Positions 34,405-46,740 of a stretch of DNA of 64,000 nt are shown here, piece by piece. The notes below the pieces were generated by a model. It saw only the letters and a program-made list of their open reading frames with translations. It did no database searches and was not told the origin of the DNA. How positions within the stretch are numbered: position 1 is the stretch's first letter; each line of letters begins with the position of its first letter. Location: contig CM029124.1 in assembly GCA_016859345.1 (NCBI GenBank), forward strand, positions 26,072,480 through 26,136,479. The letters run 5' to 3'. The stretch comes from Istiophorus platypterus (Eukaryota > Chordata > Actinopteri > Istiophoriformes > Istiophoridae). A program made the translations under genes and the position numbers.

Positions 34405-35720
34405 TTTTTACCTGATACATTTGTCTACAGCCTTCTGAAAGAACTCCAGAGCTTTTGCCAGGACCACTTTTTCCTCACATCACCTAAAAAATATTCACAT
34501 TTAAGACCAATTAGATATAACAATTAAAGTTTGTTGCATTAAGTAAATACATATTTTATGTTATCTCTCTCTTAACAGTCCTGCCAAAACTACTTCCAGG
34601 ACTTGTCTGTCTGTCCTCTATATCTCCAATCTGCTTGGTATATCACTCAAAACAGTCTATTGTAGTATGCAACAGAGACACCTCTCAATAATGTAAAGCT
34701 ATAGCACAGTGACTGCAATCAAGGAAGACTTGAGGTCAACAAAAACAATTACAACATCTGAAATTTAAAATTAATATTGAAGTTAAGTTATATGTGTCAA
34801 AGTTGTCTCTGTTGATCTCTAAAGCAAACGTGGAGGTGATATGGTCTCAGCAAAGTGCATATATACCATTAGATATATATATAACAGAGGGCAAGATTGA
34901 GTATTTGTTTCTTTAAACAATCTATCCAGCATTTAAAAGTGTGTTCGTGTGTTCACATGCATCCTTTCGCTGAGAGCTTACCTGATTAACTTGTTGTTGG
35001 TATCAACATGTAGCAGTGAAAGAGGAGCTGGACACTGTAGGTCCTCCTCAAAATACATTCCAGGTTTGTCTTTCTCTCAGGGATTCCAAGACCAATAACA
35101 CAGTGCACTGAGTCCCACACTGCAGTCCACTGAACTCTATGGCCTAAAGTCTTGAAACTTCCCTTTACCAACCTGTGGTCTATGTGAAGAAAAAGTGAAA
35201 AAGAATACTGTTATTATTGAAGGGATAATGTTTGATAATCTGATATTATGTGAAGTGAGCTGTGACACAATTTAGACCTTCGACCATTTCTCAGAGATAC
35301 AAACTAGTTCTAAGGAAACTAAAAGTCACTTCAAAAGTTAAAAGTATGGCTAAGAGTTTGTGTTCGATGCCAAGGACAAGGGATGCTATACTTTCCAGAA
35401 AATCTTTGTAAAAAGCACCAAATTAAATTTGGTGAGTCTGGCTTGATTGCTGACACCAAGCTGTCAGTCATTGTACTGTAGCTTTCCCTTATTAACAGGT
35501 GCCACTGTTGCATCCTACAGTAGACTGTTTTGATTGATATGCCAAGGAGCTTTGAGATACTGGGGATAGACAGGCCCATTTCAGGCAAGTCTTCAAGGAG
35601 TCTTTGCAAACAACTAGCTTTGGACTCCCTCTTTCTCCAACAATCCTGTCAACTACAACTGCTTTCACTTTCTTGTCTACTTCAGTGATGATGAGGGGGA
35701 CCACCTGGAGAGTACCTTCA
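34405..35720 (-). mobile_element. Degraded multi-exon integrase-like element
   Basis: On the minus strand, 35640-35440 encodes a helix-turn-helix region with SIPSISKLLGISIKTVYCRM and SYSTMTDSLVSAIK. The block 35171-34985 reads MVKGSFKTLGHRVQW, then LECILRRTYSV, then HVDTNNKLIR (after a frame change), and meets a good donor, ATCAG/GTAAGC. A further exon-like piece at 34490-34405 carries KALEFFQKAVDKC between an AG and a GT. This order (HTH, GxR(V/I)Q.., R(T/K)YSV, HVDTNHKLIR, FFxxAVxKxG) matches integrase-core (rve) elements common in teleosts and perhaps of the IS3EU group; that name is inference. Frameshifts make it non-functional. Confidence 0.6.
34575..34760 (+). repeat. Inverted partial copy of the integrase-element HTH region
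   Basis: The plus strand here reads LYISNLLGISLKTVYCSMQQ followed by RHLSIM-stop-SYSTVT. It is a diverged copy of the minus-strand HTH exon at 35640-35440; shared DNA blocks include CTTGGCATATCA/CTTGGTATATCA and AAAACAGTCTA. The two copies form an inverted pair about 0.7 kb apart, and this one lies between two exons of the main element. Confidence 0.7.
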
Positions 35721-35949
35721 AGTATCTAAAAGAAAATATCCAGTTCTCTCTGCAATCAATGGGCCTCATTTATCAAAGAGGTGTATGGTCCACCCTGAAT
35801 GTAAAATGGTTGTGCTCTTATTTCAGACAACAAGATCATCATTTATCAACTGTATCTTTGGCTTTTAAAAGCTATACTGTATGGCCTACTCAGCAGAAAT
35901 GCCAAAGTACTTACATGAATGAAAATGTGCATGCAGGATCTTTCTTGAA

Positions 35950-36062
35950 TGAAATGGGCTGTGCTTATATAGCGCTTGTCTAGTCTGTTGACCACTCACA
36001 GTGCTTTACAATGTATGTCTCACTCACCCATTCACACACACTTTCACATAGGAGCAGTTAAA
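35950..36062 (+). repeat. Dispersed fish repeat, copy 3 (partial)
   Basis: GGGCTGTGCTTATATAGCGC, GACCACTCACAGTGCTTTAC and CTCACTCACCCATTCACACA match the 5' half of the family at 18.0 and 33.2 kb. The 3' half is missing. Confidence 0.65.
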
Positions 36063-36264
36063 ACCCTGTACAGTTATTAATCATGAGTTTTATCTACGAT
36101 CATCATATGGCACATAATTTAGAGTGTGTTTTATATAGATAGAATGTCAATGACATATGTATGTATATAATAAAAATTAGAGTGTGTCATATGTAGATGG
36201 AATGTTAATATGGAACATGCTTGTTATGCCCGGGCTTCACTGCTGGCATTGCTCTATTAATATA

Positions 36265-36305
36265 CGAAAATGAGCAGTGATCTGATGGATCACTGCTCAT
36301 TTTCG
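36265..36305. repeat. Perfect 18-bp inverted repeat with a 5-base loop
   Basis: CGAAAATGAGCAGTGATC, loop TGATG, then its exact reverse complement. Flanks are not complementary. As RNA or extruded DNA it would form an uninterrupted 18-bp hairpin. Confidence 0.9.
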
Positions 36306-36309
36306 GTTT

Positions 36310-39300
36310 GATAAATTGCATGAGAGAGAGCTCCTACATATCTCCTCCTACTGATGCTCAAATCTGCCCACTGATTCAGCAGCTAAAATACTACACACAA
36401 GGTATCATTCAAGAGTAAAAATTAAACTTTAAATGTAATTATGAGAGTAGTGATTGATATAAACTCTTTGCAAACAAAGAGTACTACTGTTAACACAATT
36501 CTACACCAGCATTTTTTGGTCTGCAGTTGTAGAGTTATTAAAGATAGGGTGGCATGTCAGCAATGTTATTAAAATGTCAAACCAAATAAGAGAGCGATCA
36601 TTTAAGCCCATTTGACCTACCTCCTGTGGGAAGTTTATGTAAGCAGAGAGTGAGCTGGTTAAATTAATTTCAGTCATGCTGATGAACTCCTCACAGATGT
36701 CAAAGTGGCAATGTGAAGTGAAACATACCCTAAAGTCACACCATGATGTGGCAGAACATCAACAAAAATAAAGTATTCCACTTTCCTGTACAGCATAGAG
36801 AAAAGTTGGTTGATACTGATCTTGCTGAAAAAAACTGCTAATTTTTTATGATAACCCACCAGACAATTACTTCATTATTGGATTTTGCAAATACAAGTCT
36901 CAATTAGGTTTAATATTAGGAGGTAATATAATTATAATGTAAGTCAGATGACAAAGAGAGCAGAGCTTCCCCAAGGATAACTATCATCAAACTTCGAAAT
37001 ATAAGTTTATCATTTTATTGTAACTTGATTAGCTGGGTCCACACTGAATATGTCATTGAAAAATACTGGGAAAAACTAGTAACGCACAGATGATTAGGCC
37101 AACTTGTACCATTGACTGCCTATGTATCAGGACTGTCTCAACTTTTCTTTTCTCTCCAGAGCGTGAGGAATAATTTGTGCACTATTTTAATATCTGAGAA
37201 GCAGAAACGGATAACAGGCAATGAAAAAAGTATAAGAATGTTAGATCATCTATTATAACAAATTTAAAATTTATAATGGCATTGTGGATATGCAAGGCAA
37301 GTGCTGAGGGGAAGTCAGTAAGGTCAAATCAATACTGGAATGCAGTGAACAATATTTTGCCACAGCTTAAATTGTTTCAGGTCACAGCAATCAATGAAGT
37401 AGAAAATTTGCTGCAGGCTTTTAAATGAATTTGTTCTGAAGTTTGGTTTAAATTTGGTTAAAACTATTCATGCCAATGACCAATTGTACTCACTTTACCT
37501 ATGAGGGGTAGGACAGAGTCAAGCATGGGAGAGGCTATAGTTTCACACACACATGCAAACATTAAGGTGCAGTGTTGAATGTTATATTTACTGAGATTGC
37601 AAGATCAAGTAGTTATAGCTATTTTTTGGCAACAAAATCAGAACAATGGATGATAAAAGCCATTCCTTTATTAGCAAGTGGTCATCTGCTAAATCAACCC
37701 CTTTTAGGGCAAAAAATATTTAGTGAAGAATAATAGGGGTAATTAATCACTAGTTTTTGGACAGTTTGCAATACATAGAATTCAACACTTGATCTAAAAC
37801 AGTTGTAAGTTCTTAACATGTTACAATGTAGTAAACTCACTAGTACCGGCATTTTAAAATTATTAGTAATCAATATAGCATGAGCAAATAATGAAATATT
37901 TCAAAATTTCAATAAGTAAATTCAGTATGTTTGATCATTCAGTCAAACATTTCCATGCAATCTTTAGGAAAATTACATGCTAAAAAACCTCCTATTATGT
38001 TTGTTTGCACCTCCAACAAGTGACATGATGGCACTGTGTGTACGAAGGTTCCTAACTGTGTAATTTGATCAAGAAATATCTAAACAGCAGCCACGATAAG
38101 AGCTAGTCAAAATTTCCAAATGCTAAGGACAGGAGCTTCAATTCTTTGAAAGGGAAAGAGAATACTTTACCACAGTTCCTTGAGGCAGCAAAATTTAATG
38201 TGATGCACCATTGTAGCTTAACCACAGCAGACCTAGGTATATGAAACAGCAGAGCACCTATTTTATGTTTGTGACACAATCGAAAGTTTATTGAAATCGT
38301 TTCATTATTGGCTATTTTTAAATTTCATCTTACTTCACTTCCAGCTGTTCTTGTTTTAGTTATACATTTCTTTTAAATTATAACTGCTCTATTTACTCCT
38401 AAAGTTAACAATGTACCCATATATCTATTCATTTTCTTTTAATTTTACTCACCATTTTTATCTAAGTTTCTTATTTGTGTTTCTTGGTGATGAGGGTCTT
38501 TTGTTCATTTTTGCCAAACTATATTGTAAAATGAGGTTTCTTACTCAGTGTATTTCCAAGTTAAAATAAAGGTTGAATGGATTACTGAATATGGGAAGAC
38601 TCAGACTACTATCTAAATTTGGCCTAAATATTTTTTTTATACAGCCAAATTATTTTTAAAGGTCATTATCTCTATCTTGTTTAAAAAGACAGCCAAGATG
38701 AATATTGAAAATTTTGAAGGAGATATATAAATTTTAGTAAAGATACTATCTGGTGATGTAAATGTGGTTACTCAGCTGAACAGGGCAAAGTCCTCCAGTT
38801 TTCTATGCTACATTTTAATTTATCGGTACTCTCTGACAAATTTGGCTTCAAAAATACTTCCTGTACACTAAAGTCTATTCCTCCTGTTCAAAATAAATTT
38901 CATTTTACTTGACTTTTCTCAGTCTCTGACATTTTTTATATAAGTCTCTTTTGATTACAGTGAGTGTAATCTCTCTGCTGCTGTGGAAGTACAAGCACGG
39001 ACGTTGGAGGAAAAAAAAATCTTAATGGTTAACATCTTGTGGATCTGTTGGTAGTTTCCCAGTTTTTGACTTCATATTGTGAATTGCTGTCTTTGCCAGC
39101 TCTCATTTTAAATTGTTTTAAAAGTAATTTGAGGTTTATCATTTAATTCAGACTGCTTTTCTCATCCTGATTAACTACTAATTTCCCCTCCAATATCTAT
39201 CTAGATTTTAGTGTCTGTAACTTGCTATAATCAGACTGTGGGAAAGATGTTCTTTATTTGTTCTACATAACTAGTTTCTTGTTCAACTTTGTTTGTTCCA

Positions 39301-42165
39301 TCCATCTTTTTTTCCCTGAGGACTTAAAAGAAATAATGATGTTGAACAGTACAGGGACATAATGCTAATCCTTTCCTGGGTACAGTGGGCAGTACCTGCT
39401 CTTCCCCTCTCATCTTCTTTACACTATTCTCTCTTTTTCTCAGTCTCCTCATCTCATCCCTTATCTCAACCCTTCCCAAAGCTAAAGTCTTATAAATGCT
39501 GTCTTTTCATTTTAGTTTTTGTCAGTAAAGAAAATAAACATGGGTCAATGGGATATTATGATAAAAATAAAATATATAGGGGTACCTCATTCACACAAAT
39601 GGACATTGGATAATTTAATGTTGGGTGTCATGTCTTGGGACAAATAGCACTTAATTACAAGCAGTCTGCTGGTAAAGGTCTCTAGTTCTGTATGACACTT
39701 TGGTGCATTCAACTAATCCTGGAACCATGTTGTTTAAAGATTTTGTAGGACTGAAAGCCAATTATTTTGGTGTTGTACGATATCTTTGCAGTAGCGTAGT
39801 AAAGATATTTGTAGGCAGTTTGTTCCAAAATTTTAATATATACACATTGGAAAATATAACAAGGTTAGGACCTTGGTGAACTCAGTCGTGGGATCGGCCA
39901 AAGGATTCTCTAACAACCATTTCCAAATTCTGCATTATAGCCCAATCCAGCCCTTGCTCCACTTTGCATACATACTCAATTATTATAAGCAGAAAAGGTC
40001 AGGTCAGTTTAAAAAAAAAAAAAAAATTAAATCTTTCAATTTATAATGTGACAGTTGTTTTCCTCCATAACACGGATATAATTAATTCTTCTGTGTTTTG
40101 ATCGCACCATCGCACAATAACTGAGGTGTGTGGGGTATCCCCCGAAAAGAATGAAATGTATTTTTACACATGTTCACCAGCAATTACCTTTAAATGGTAC
40201 TGTCATTGATAAATGAGGTATGCCAATTGATAAATTGTCATGATCATATTAAGGGGTCAAGTATAGACTTTTTCAAGACCCCTGTGGCTCTTGGGACAGG
40301 GTCATCTGTACCCTTTGACCCCTTCTGACAGCAGGCCTGCCTTTGCTTAAGATGTAAAGGGTCAGTGGTTCACTGATGAAATCTAACTGGGATTCTAACT
40401 GTCCAAAATTTAATACATGGGTGATAGAGAGAAAAACAAAGTAATGCAGTGTCTCTAGGAAATTAGAAATAAAATACAAGCTGAAATGCATCTCCCTACA
40501 AGCCTCCTGTCTGTCTCTCTCACATCAACTCACACAGACCTCTAAATCTCCACCCACCTGAAAATAAAAATAGCCCATACTCATAGTCAGTGTGGGAATT
40601 CTGGGGAAATGGCCAGCAGCTGACACTCCCTCCAGCGAAAACTTAATTGTGACAAAAGAAATCTCTTTACAACCCAGAGTTGCTCTGTGGTGAGAGGAAG
40701 ACAGAAAAATGTTAAGCTCTTTTTATCTACTGTCTATTCATCTTTCAGTGAGAGGAAAGAGAAAGCAGAAAGTTGTCCCCAAATCCCCAGTTCAGAAATT
40801 TGCATCCAAGAAAAGTTGAATTCTCAGCTCTTGATCCATGAATGACTTAGCAGCTAATGGCAAAAATTTTTACATGGTTGTTGCGATGGACATGAAACCC
40901 AACTGGAAAGTACAGGTTGTATTTTACCACCCTCTCCTTGGGTGCTTGGGTTACCTAACGGAAACATCTTCTCTATGCAATCACCTATATGGTGTAATCA
41001 GGATGAATGTAAACCCAAAGACCATTAAAGGTCACCTGTGATGATGACTCAGCCACAGAATTCATTCTTTCTCCTTTTAGAAGTGAATCCAGGTGAAGAT
41101 GCTCCGTGGTTATTAAGCATCCAGGGGTCTTGGCACAGGAATGAAGTGCATCCAGTTCAGTCACATGCTTCAAAAAGTTTCTCTCTTCAAGTAAATTCGG
41201 TATAATTCCAGCAATGAACTTTTGTCTTCTTTTGCCCTGACTGTTCTGGCAGTTAAGTCTACAAACTATGGGTGTTTCAATTTTTTGATTTAGTGGGTAG
41301 AAACCCTTTTTGATTTATTCCAGAGTCTTATTGGCTATCTGCTCCCACATGTCAATTATACCTGCGCATCCAGCCCATGAGATAAAGCTGTGTTAGATTG
41401 TTTAGCATGCTTCGTTTGATGTATATTGGTTATGTTTAACTTTTTTGGTACATAGATAGCTATAATAGTTCGGATATTATATATTAATTTATATTATAAG
41501 TGTCTTCATGAGGTATAAACACTACTACCTCTGCCAGCTAATGTTAAGGTAGAGAGCAGAATTAATTGAAAGTAATACATTTTACAAATACTTTCTGTCA
41601 TGATACCTGTCCTAGCCCTTTTTACGTTGGCCATTCTGTCTCTATCTCATACCATACACCACCCGCTCTGAAGATGTCCGAGGACTTTCCTCACTCACCA
41701 AGATCCACCTGTTCACTGACTTACCATTCCTAATCACTGGAACTTCCTAACCTACCTGAACACCTGTTTCTCATTGCCCCTGTATTAATTGACATTTCGT
41801 GTATCTCCCTTTGTGCTGTTTGTGCCTTCTTTGTTACTTTGCCTGCTGCTAGTATTATGCCACCTGTGGTCACCTGCATGACTGTCTGTCTATCTGCCCT
41901 TCTACCAGTTAGCCTGATTTTCCTCATTTATTCTATTAAAGTAACTGCACTAGCCTGCTTGTGCCCGTACTTGTGTCCTCCCTGCCTGTGCTCCTACTAC
42001 CAGCTATGATATCTTCCACCTAGAGCCTTGAGAGACCCAACTACTCCTTGCGTGTCTAACTTGTGCCCTTTATAAGTTTAGTAATTCATCAGTCCACAGT
42101 TTCACAAATAGTCTATAAATTGAGACATTACAGTACTTAGGCTGCTCTTCTTAGAAGTGGGTTCC
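36310..42165. other. Intergenic stretch, no gene recognised
   Basis: Mostly AT-rich sequence without coding signals. The block 41590-42010 has a different character (higher C+T, phrases such as ACCAAGATCCACCTGTTCAC, GCCTGCTGCTAGTATTATGC and CTATTAAAGTAACTGCAC), which suggests a dispersed repeat or LTR-like piece ending in a TATTAAAG signal; I cannot name it. A poly-A run lies at 40011-40026. Confidence 0.5.
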
Positions 42166-42169
42166 CAGC

Positions 42170-43165
42170 TAAGGTAACTACAAGGGCACAAAAAAATGCT
42201 CAGTGAGGTAAAAAAAAAGCCTGGAATAAAAACTAAAGGCTTAAAGGATTCATTGAAGCCAGTTCAGTGGAGCTGATCTTTTCATGATTCTAGTATACGC
42301 AAATCATGGTGCATGAATGTTGCATGATGTCCATGGCAGGACTCTATGGAGGAATTCACAAAAACCCATTAGTGTGCACCTGAGATTTCCACAACTCTAT
42401 AGTGAAGAGTTTTGGGGGTTTGATGAAACTAAGGTTGAATTGTTTGGGAGGAAAACACAGCACTATGTATGGTGTAAAAAAAAAGAGGGCACTGCATACC
42501 AACATGAAAACATCAGCCAGATGGTAAGTGCAGTGGAGGGAGCGTCATTATTCAGGGCTGTTTTGTTTCCTCTTGGCCTAGAAAACTCAACATTGTTGAG
42601 GGGGAATGGAATTCCCAGGTTTATCTTGGTATCTGACAGGATAAGGTCAAAGTGACTGAAGCTCTTTAGAAGTTGGGTGTTGCAGTTGGGTGTTGCAAAC
42701 AGAATGACTTCAAACTAAGAAAATCCTCATTTGGAGTGCCCCAGTCAAAGTCCTGACCCTAACCCAGTAGAGATGCTGTGGAATGAGCTCAAGAGAGCTG
42801 TCAATACCATACATCCTAAGAATATATCTGAGCTGTAGCAGTTCTGTAAGATGAATTGTCACAACTCTTGAATGTTTTGCGAGTCTGAACCACAGCTACT
42901 AGAAGCTTTTGTTTGATGTTATTGCTGCCAAAGGAGATTATAACAGTATTAAAATCAAGGGTTCACTTTTTCCAAACGCACTCTTCAATAAGGGTGTTCA
43001 CTAAGGACATTAAAGGTTACAATTTTTTGTTTGTTTTTAGCTTGAGCATACTGTGTGTGTCTATAGTTGTGACTTAAGTGAAGATAATATCATATTTATA
43101 ACCAATTAATGCAGAAAACAGAAAATCCACAGGGTTCACTTACTTTTTCTTAGGATTATACATTC
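42170..43165 (+). mobile_element. Tc1-like transposon, catalytic half and right end
   Basis: The frame at 42317-42655 contains HGRTLWRNSQKPISVHLRF, FWGFDETKVELFGRKTQHYV and WCKKKEGTAYQHENI: the linker and first catalytic Asp (DETK) of a Tc1 transposase. After breaks, CCAGTCAAAGTCCTGACCCT near 42742 gives the SPDLNPVEMLWNEL block with the last acidic residue, followed by a KRAVNT-like stretch. The right end at 43125-43150 is GGGTTCACTTACTTTTTCTT, the inverted form of the end at 52.46 kb. The DNA-binding half is missing on the left. Confidence 0.75.
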
Positions 43166-44399
43166 AGAAACTTTATTTGGCAAACCCTCCCATTTCTTGA
43201 CCAAATGTTACTACGACAAACTGTCAGGAAACCTAAGACAGAACTTGGTTTGAAACCCTCTTTTTTTAGTTAAACAGATATTAGTGGCCCAAATGACTGT
43301 TTCAATAGACTGTTAAAATCCAATACTTCAATGCATGTTAATTTGGTTCTATGGTATTTGAGATGAAGCAGTTGGTTATATAGACCTACTCTGATATTTT
43401 TCCCATTAAAAGGGTCTTTAGTAATTTCTCCAGAACTGAAGTTCACAGGCTGGTTTTTGTTCAAGGACTTATTAGAAAGATCATCATATCAGTAAATAGT
43501 GTGCTTTAGAGGTGCATGTTTCCAAACAGATTTTCTATTAAATAACACAAACCAGATGACATACAGTGAGTTTGGAACTTTCTGCAGCCCTGGGGTAGCT
43601 GTCAATGGTCTTGATCTGAATGTATTTTTCAAATTGGCTGGTCTGAACTGAAAACAATAATCATAAAAGATGTTCATTTTGCAGTCTGGCTTCATGAAGT
43701 CTCATCCAATCGACTTCAGTTATCTACATCAGAAAGTTTCCCTTTGACTGGTTGTCCAAAGCTTATCCTACCCAGTATCATATGGGATAAGTTACTCATA
43801 ATAATAAGAAATAAATGAATTAATAGAAAATGTTTGAATTAGATTGATAATAGAAACAAAGAAATGTGAATAAAATGGCCAAGCAGATATTTCACTTGAG
43901 GAAACCAAAATGGAACTTAAATCCCAGTACAATGACCTTTTACGGCCCATGTAGAAAGACTGGACTAGTGATATACCTGACTGAGGATTTATTTGAAGGA
44001 TCCCTATTTGATGTTTTCTCCTTAGAAAATATGTAGGTTAGTTTTGATTGACAATATTTCAGTACCTTGTCCTGCACATGACTTAACTTACCTTGTCTGA
44101 ATTAATCAAGTAACATTTGCCCCCTTTCAAGCCCAGGACCACATTCATTCCAAATGGAGCTCAGACATTAATGCTGTCCGGGTAATCAGGGTGATGATCA
44201 AATAAAGACGCGTAATCACGTAAAAGAGGTTAATGAAGACTGGGTAATGACTGTCAATTTAGCACACAGTGTACTTTCTTTGCATTATATGCAGTTTCCA
44301 TATTCTCACCATTTATTCTAAAGTTATCCTTCAAATTTACGTAAAATGCAGAATCACATTTTTTCATCTGGAGGGAACGCAGCATCCCCACCGGATGTC
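43166..44399. other. Intergenic stretch upstream of HSPA12A, no gene recognised
   Basis: No recognisable exon or mobile-element block. It lies just upstream of the presumed HSPA12A promoter and may hold distal regulatory DNA, but nothing specific can be pointed out. Confidence 0.5.
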
Positions 44400-44791
44400 C
44401 AGAGTAGAGCTGCATTGGACCGGGCAGCAGCAGGATTCCTGGCCAGGACGGACGTGAATGTGATGGGAGGGGCGAACAGAGCAGAAGCAGCAGTCTGGGG
44501 TGCAACATCTACACAGCTCACAGTCAACCCCACTCCCCCCCCCACACACACACACATATACACACTTCAAAAAACCGGAGGACCCTAAATGTCCATGTGC
44601 TTTTTCATTCTTTTCCGTAAAACAGGAAGCGGCAGAGTGAAGTGAGGTTGAAGCGGGTCACCGAATCAGAGGCGTGGGTGTGTTTTTGTCCATGTTTTTC
44701 CTCTTTGGCCCACTCTTCCTAGTAAAGCAGGAAAATTGCTTGGTGTAGCTGCATCGGAGAGAAGGCTCGTGAGGAGGGGAAACTGCGGGAT
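44400..44791 (+). promoter_or_regulatory. Presumed HSPA12A promoter and 5' UTR
   Basis: The stretch just upstream of the first coding exon is richer in G+C and CpG than its surroundings (for example ACCGGATG, GGACGGACGTGAA, GAAGCGGGTCACCG). The transcription start cannot be placed. An in-frame TAA at 44723-44725 precedes the candidate start codon with no ATG in that frame between them, so translation cannot begin farther upstream in this frame on the unspliced sequence. Confidence 0.5.
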
Positions 44792-44834
44792 ATGATGACT
44801 GAGGAACAGACGGGGACAGAGAAGACAATATCAG
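44792..44834 (+). CDS. HSPA12A: HSPA12A coding exon 1
   Basis: The exon encodes MMTEEQTGTEKTIS and leaves a single G at the donor ATATCAG/GTAAAA. That G joins AT at the start of the next exon (62176) to make GAT (Asp) and keeps the frame open into sequence clearly matching HSPA12A. I chose this start because it has two adjacent ATGs after an upstream in-frame stop and because the resulting N-terminus (28 residues to SLGD) is close in length to the human protein (about 30). HSPA12A is a distant Hsp70-family member with an atypical ATPase domain, expressed strongly in brain. A further coding exon within the long intron cannot be fully excluded. Confidence 0.65.
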
Positions 44835-45708
44835 GTAAAAGATCATTTGTCAACCTCTAAACATTTTTTTTAATTATTATTTTTTTTAGCAGAGATAATC
44901 TGTGATCGTGCACCGATTGTCCTTTGGTGTGGTCGTTTGTGGGTTGCGTTCACGTGTACTACAGTGAAATTTCTGAGGATTGCGTCCCAAGGAAAGGCTG
45001 CTGACACAGTGCATTCTCCCCTGCGTGTAATTTAATCTTAAACGTCTTTCCAACATTTCCACTGCAATGCAGGGAGGACATACTAGTTGTGAGGCACTGT
45101 CTCGGCTTTCCAAGGGCGACCGCAATGCACAGACCTCGCCTACTGGCCCAGACAGAGCAGCCCTTTACAGGACATCTCGATATTAAAAGTTTATTACTTC
45201 GGCTTATGTTTTCCTACTGAGTCGCTGAGCTCGGTGTGTCAGAGTTTTCACAATAAGCAGGGGAACACATCCAGTTAAATTGTTTTCTCTGTATCGGTGC
45301 AGAGTTTGGTCACATGGCCCATCCCACCGGAGCTGTGACTCAATGCAGCAAAAAGTCTGCACCATATCCTCAGGTAGCGCAGTGTTCCTCAACCACCCTG
45401 AATCTGCGACCAGCGTCTGGACAAGCTAGTGGGTTGAGCTGCATCCACCATCATTGTCATTGATGGCTTTATAAGCCATGTCTGCTCCATGGATGAGATA
45501 ATGTTGAATTTCTTTTATCTTAGAAGAATCTATCTTATCTGGAGACATGCCGTACTGCAACACAGTCACGCGAACACAATTGGAAGCTTTATTGTTACTC
45601 TCTCGTCCCAAAGCACAAACATGCAGTAATTCCGAATCATTGTGTTAGCTCTTTTTCAGATACTCCTACTGTAGAATTCGGCACATACTCAATATATGAA
45701 TTACAAAT

Positions 45709-45710
<2 letters not shown>

Positions 45711-45753
<43 letters not shown>
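45711..45753. repeat. ATT microsatellite in HSPA12A intron 1
   Basis: About fourteen uninterrupted ATT units. Confidence 0.95.
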
Positions 45754-45754
<1 letters not shown>

Positions 45755-46249
45755 ATATATTGTTGTTTTTTACGATTCTCCATAATGATTTCACATCATA
45801 ATCCACAGCTTTGCGTGATAGTTAGCCATGTGTGCCATTTCTGTGAGGTATGAAATTTAACGTTCTGCCAAGTATTTCACTTGTACATATGCTTTATTTT
45901 CAGTAGCTTTCACTAATTTGTATGAAATCAGGTATCTGGCTGTTCAAACTTTAAAAAACAAGCATTAAATTCGGTAAAAAATAAATGGAGTTTGATTGGT
46001 TTGAAGTTCTTTACTCACAAATGATACTGGGATGAACTTTTTCAGGGGCTTGGCAATGCTCCAGCATTATGTAATGTAACTGATTACCATAGAGACTGCA
46101 ACCTGATGATGCCCTGAAGGGATGCAAGCTAAATACCAGAGGTTATGCGATTCCTAAATCTAACAAGACATTGCTTTGTTGTTTGAAGGACAACTTCTAA
46201 CTTGTGGGATGATAAAGTCAGAAGTTGCTGTTGACACCCTCCAAAGAAA

Positions 46250-46740
46250 ATCAGTTCAATTTAATTCAACTTTATTTATATAGTGCCATATCATAACAGA
46301 CGATATCTCAGGGCACTTTTCATATAGAACAGGTCTAAACCAGTCTCTTTATAGTTATTATTTGCAGAGACCCAACATTTCCCCCATGAGCAAGCACTTG
46401 GTGACATTGGCAATGAAAAACCCCCTTTTAACAGGTAGAAACGTTGAACAGATCCCAGCTCATGGTGGTTGGCTGTCTGCCTCGACCGGCTTGGTTGAGA
46501 GTGAGAAACAGAGAGAGAGAGAGGGGGTGGGGGTCATAGCATAATTATGGGACTAATAGCTATATATACTATAGTTATACTAGCAGGGCTATTAATATTA
46601 CTAATAGGACTAAATGAAATGGTTACAGTAGCAATAATAATAATTAAAGCAGTGGGTGTTGATCAGGCTCATGGGGCAGTAGGTGGATCTTCAACCATGG
46701 ATCCAGACTCAGGAGCATCAGAAAAATGCAGAAAGTGACA
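46250..46740 (+). repeat. Dispersed fish repeat of the 'TTTATTTATATAGTGCC' type
   Basis: It starts AATTCAACTTTATTTATATA, passes through CTCAGGGCACTTTTCATA, CCCCCATGAGCAAGCACTTG, TTTTAACAGGTAGAAACG and GCCTCGACCGGCTTGGTTGA, then a GA-rich stretch. I recognise this order as a common non-coding teleost repeat; it has no protein-coding capacity. Confidence 0.7.

Noticed and set aside
41590..42010. C+T-rich block as a solo LTR
   Set aside because: It has a TATTAAAG-like signal and repeat-like composition, but no terminal TG/CA, target-site duplication or second copy in the window supports the call.
44254..44588. Open frames on both strands around the HSPA12A promoter
   Set aside because: GC-rich promoter DNA has few stops by chance; none fits the HSPA12A frame or another known protein.
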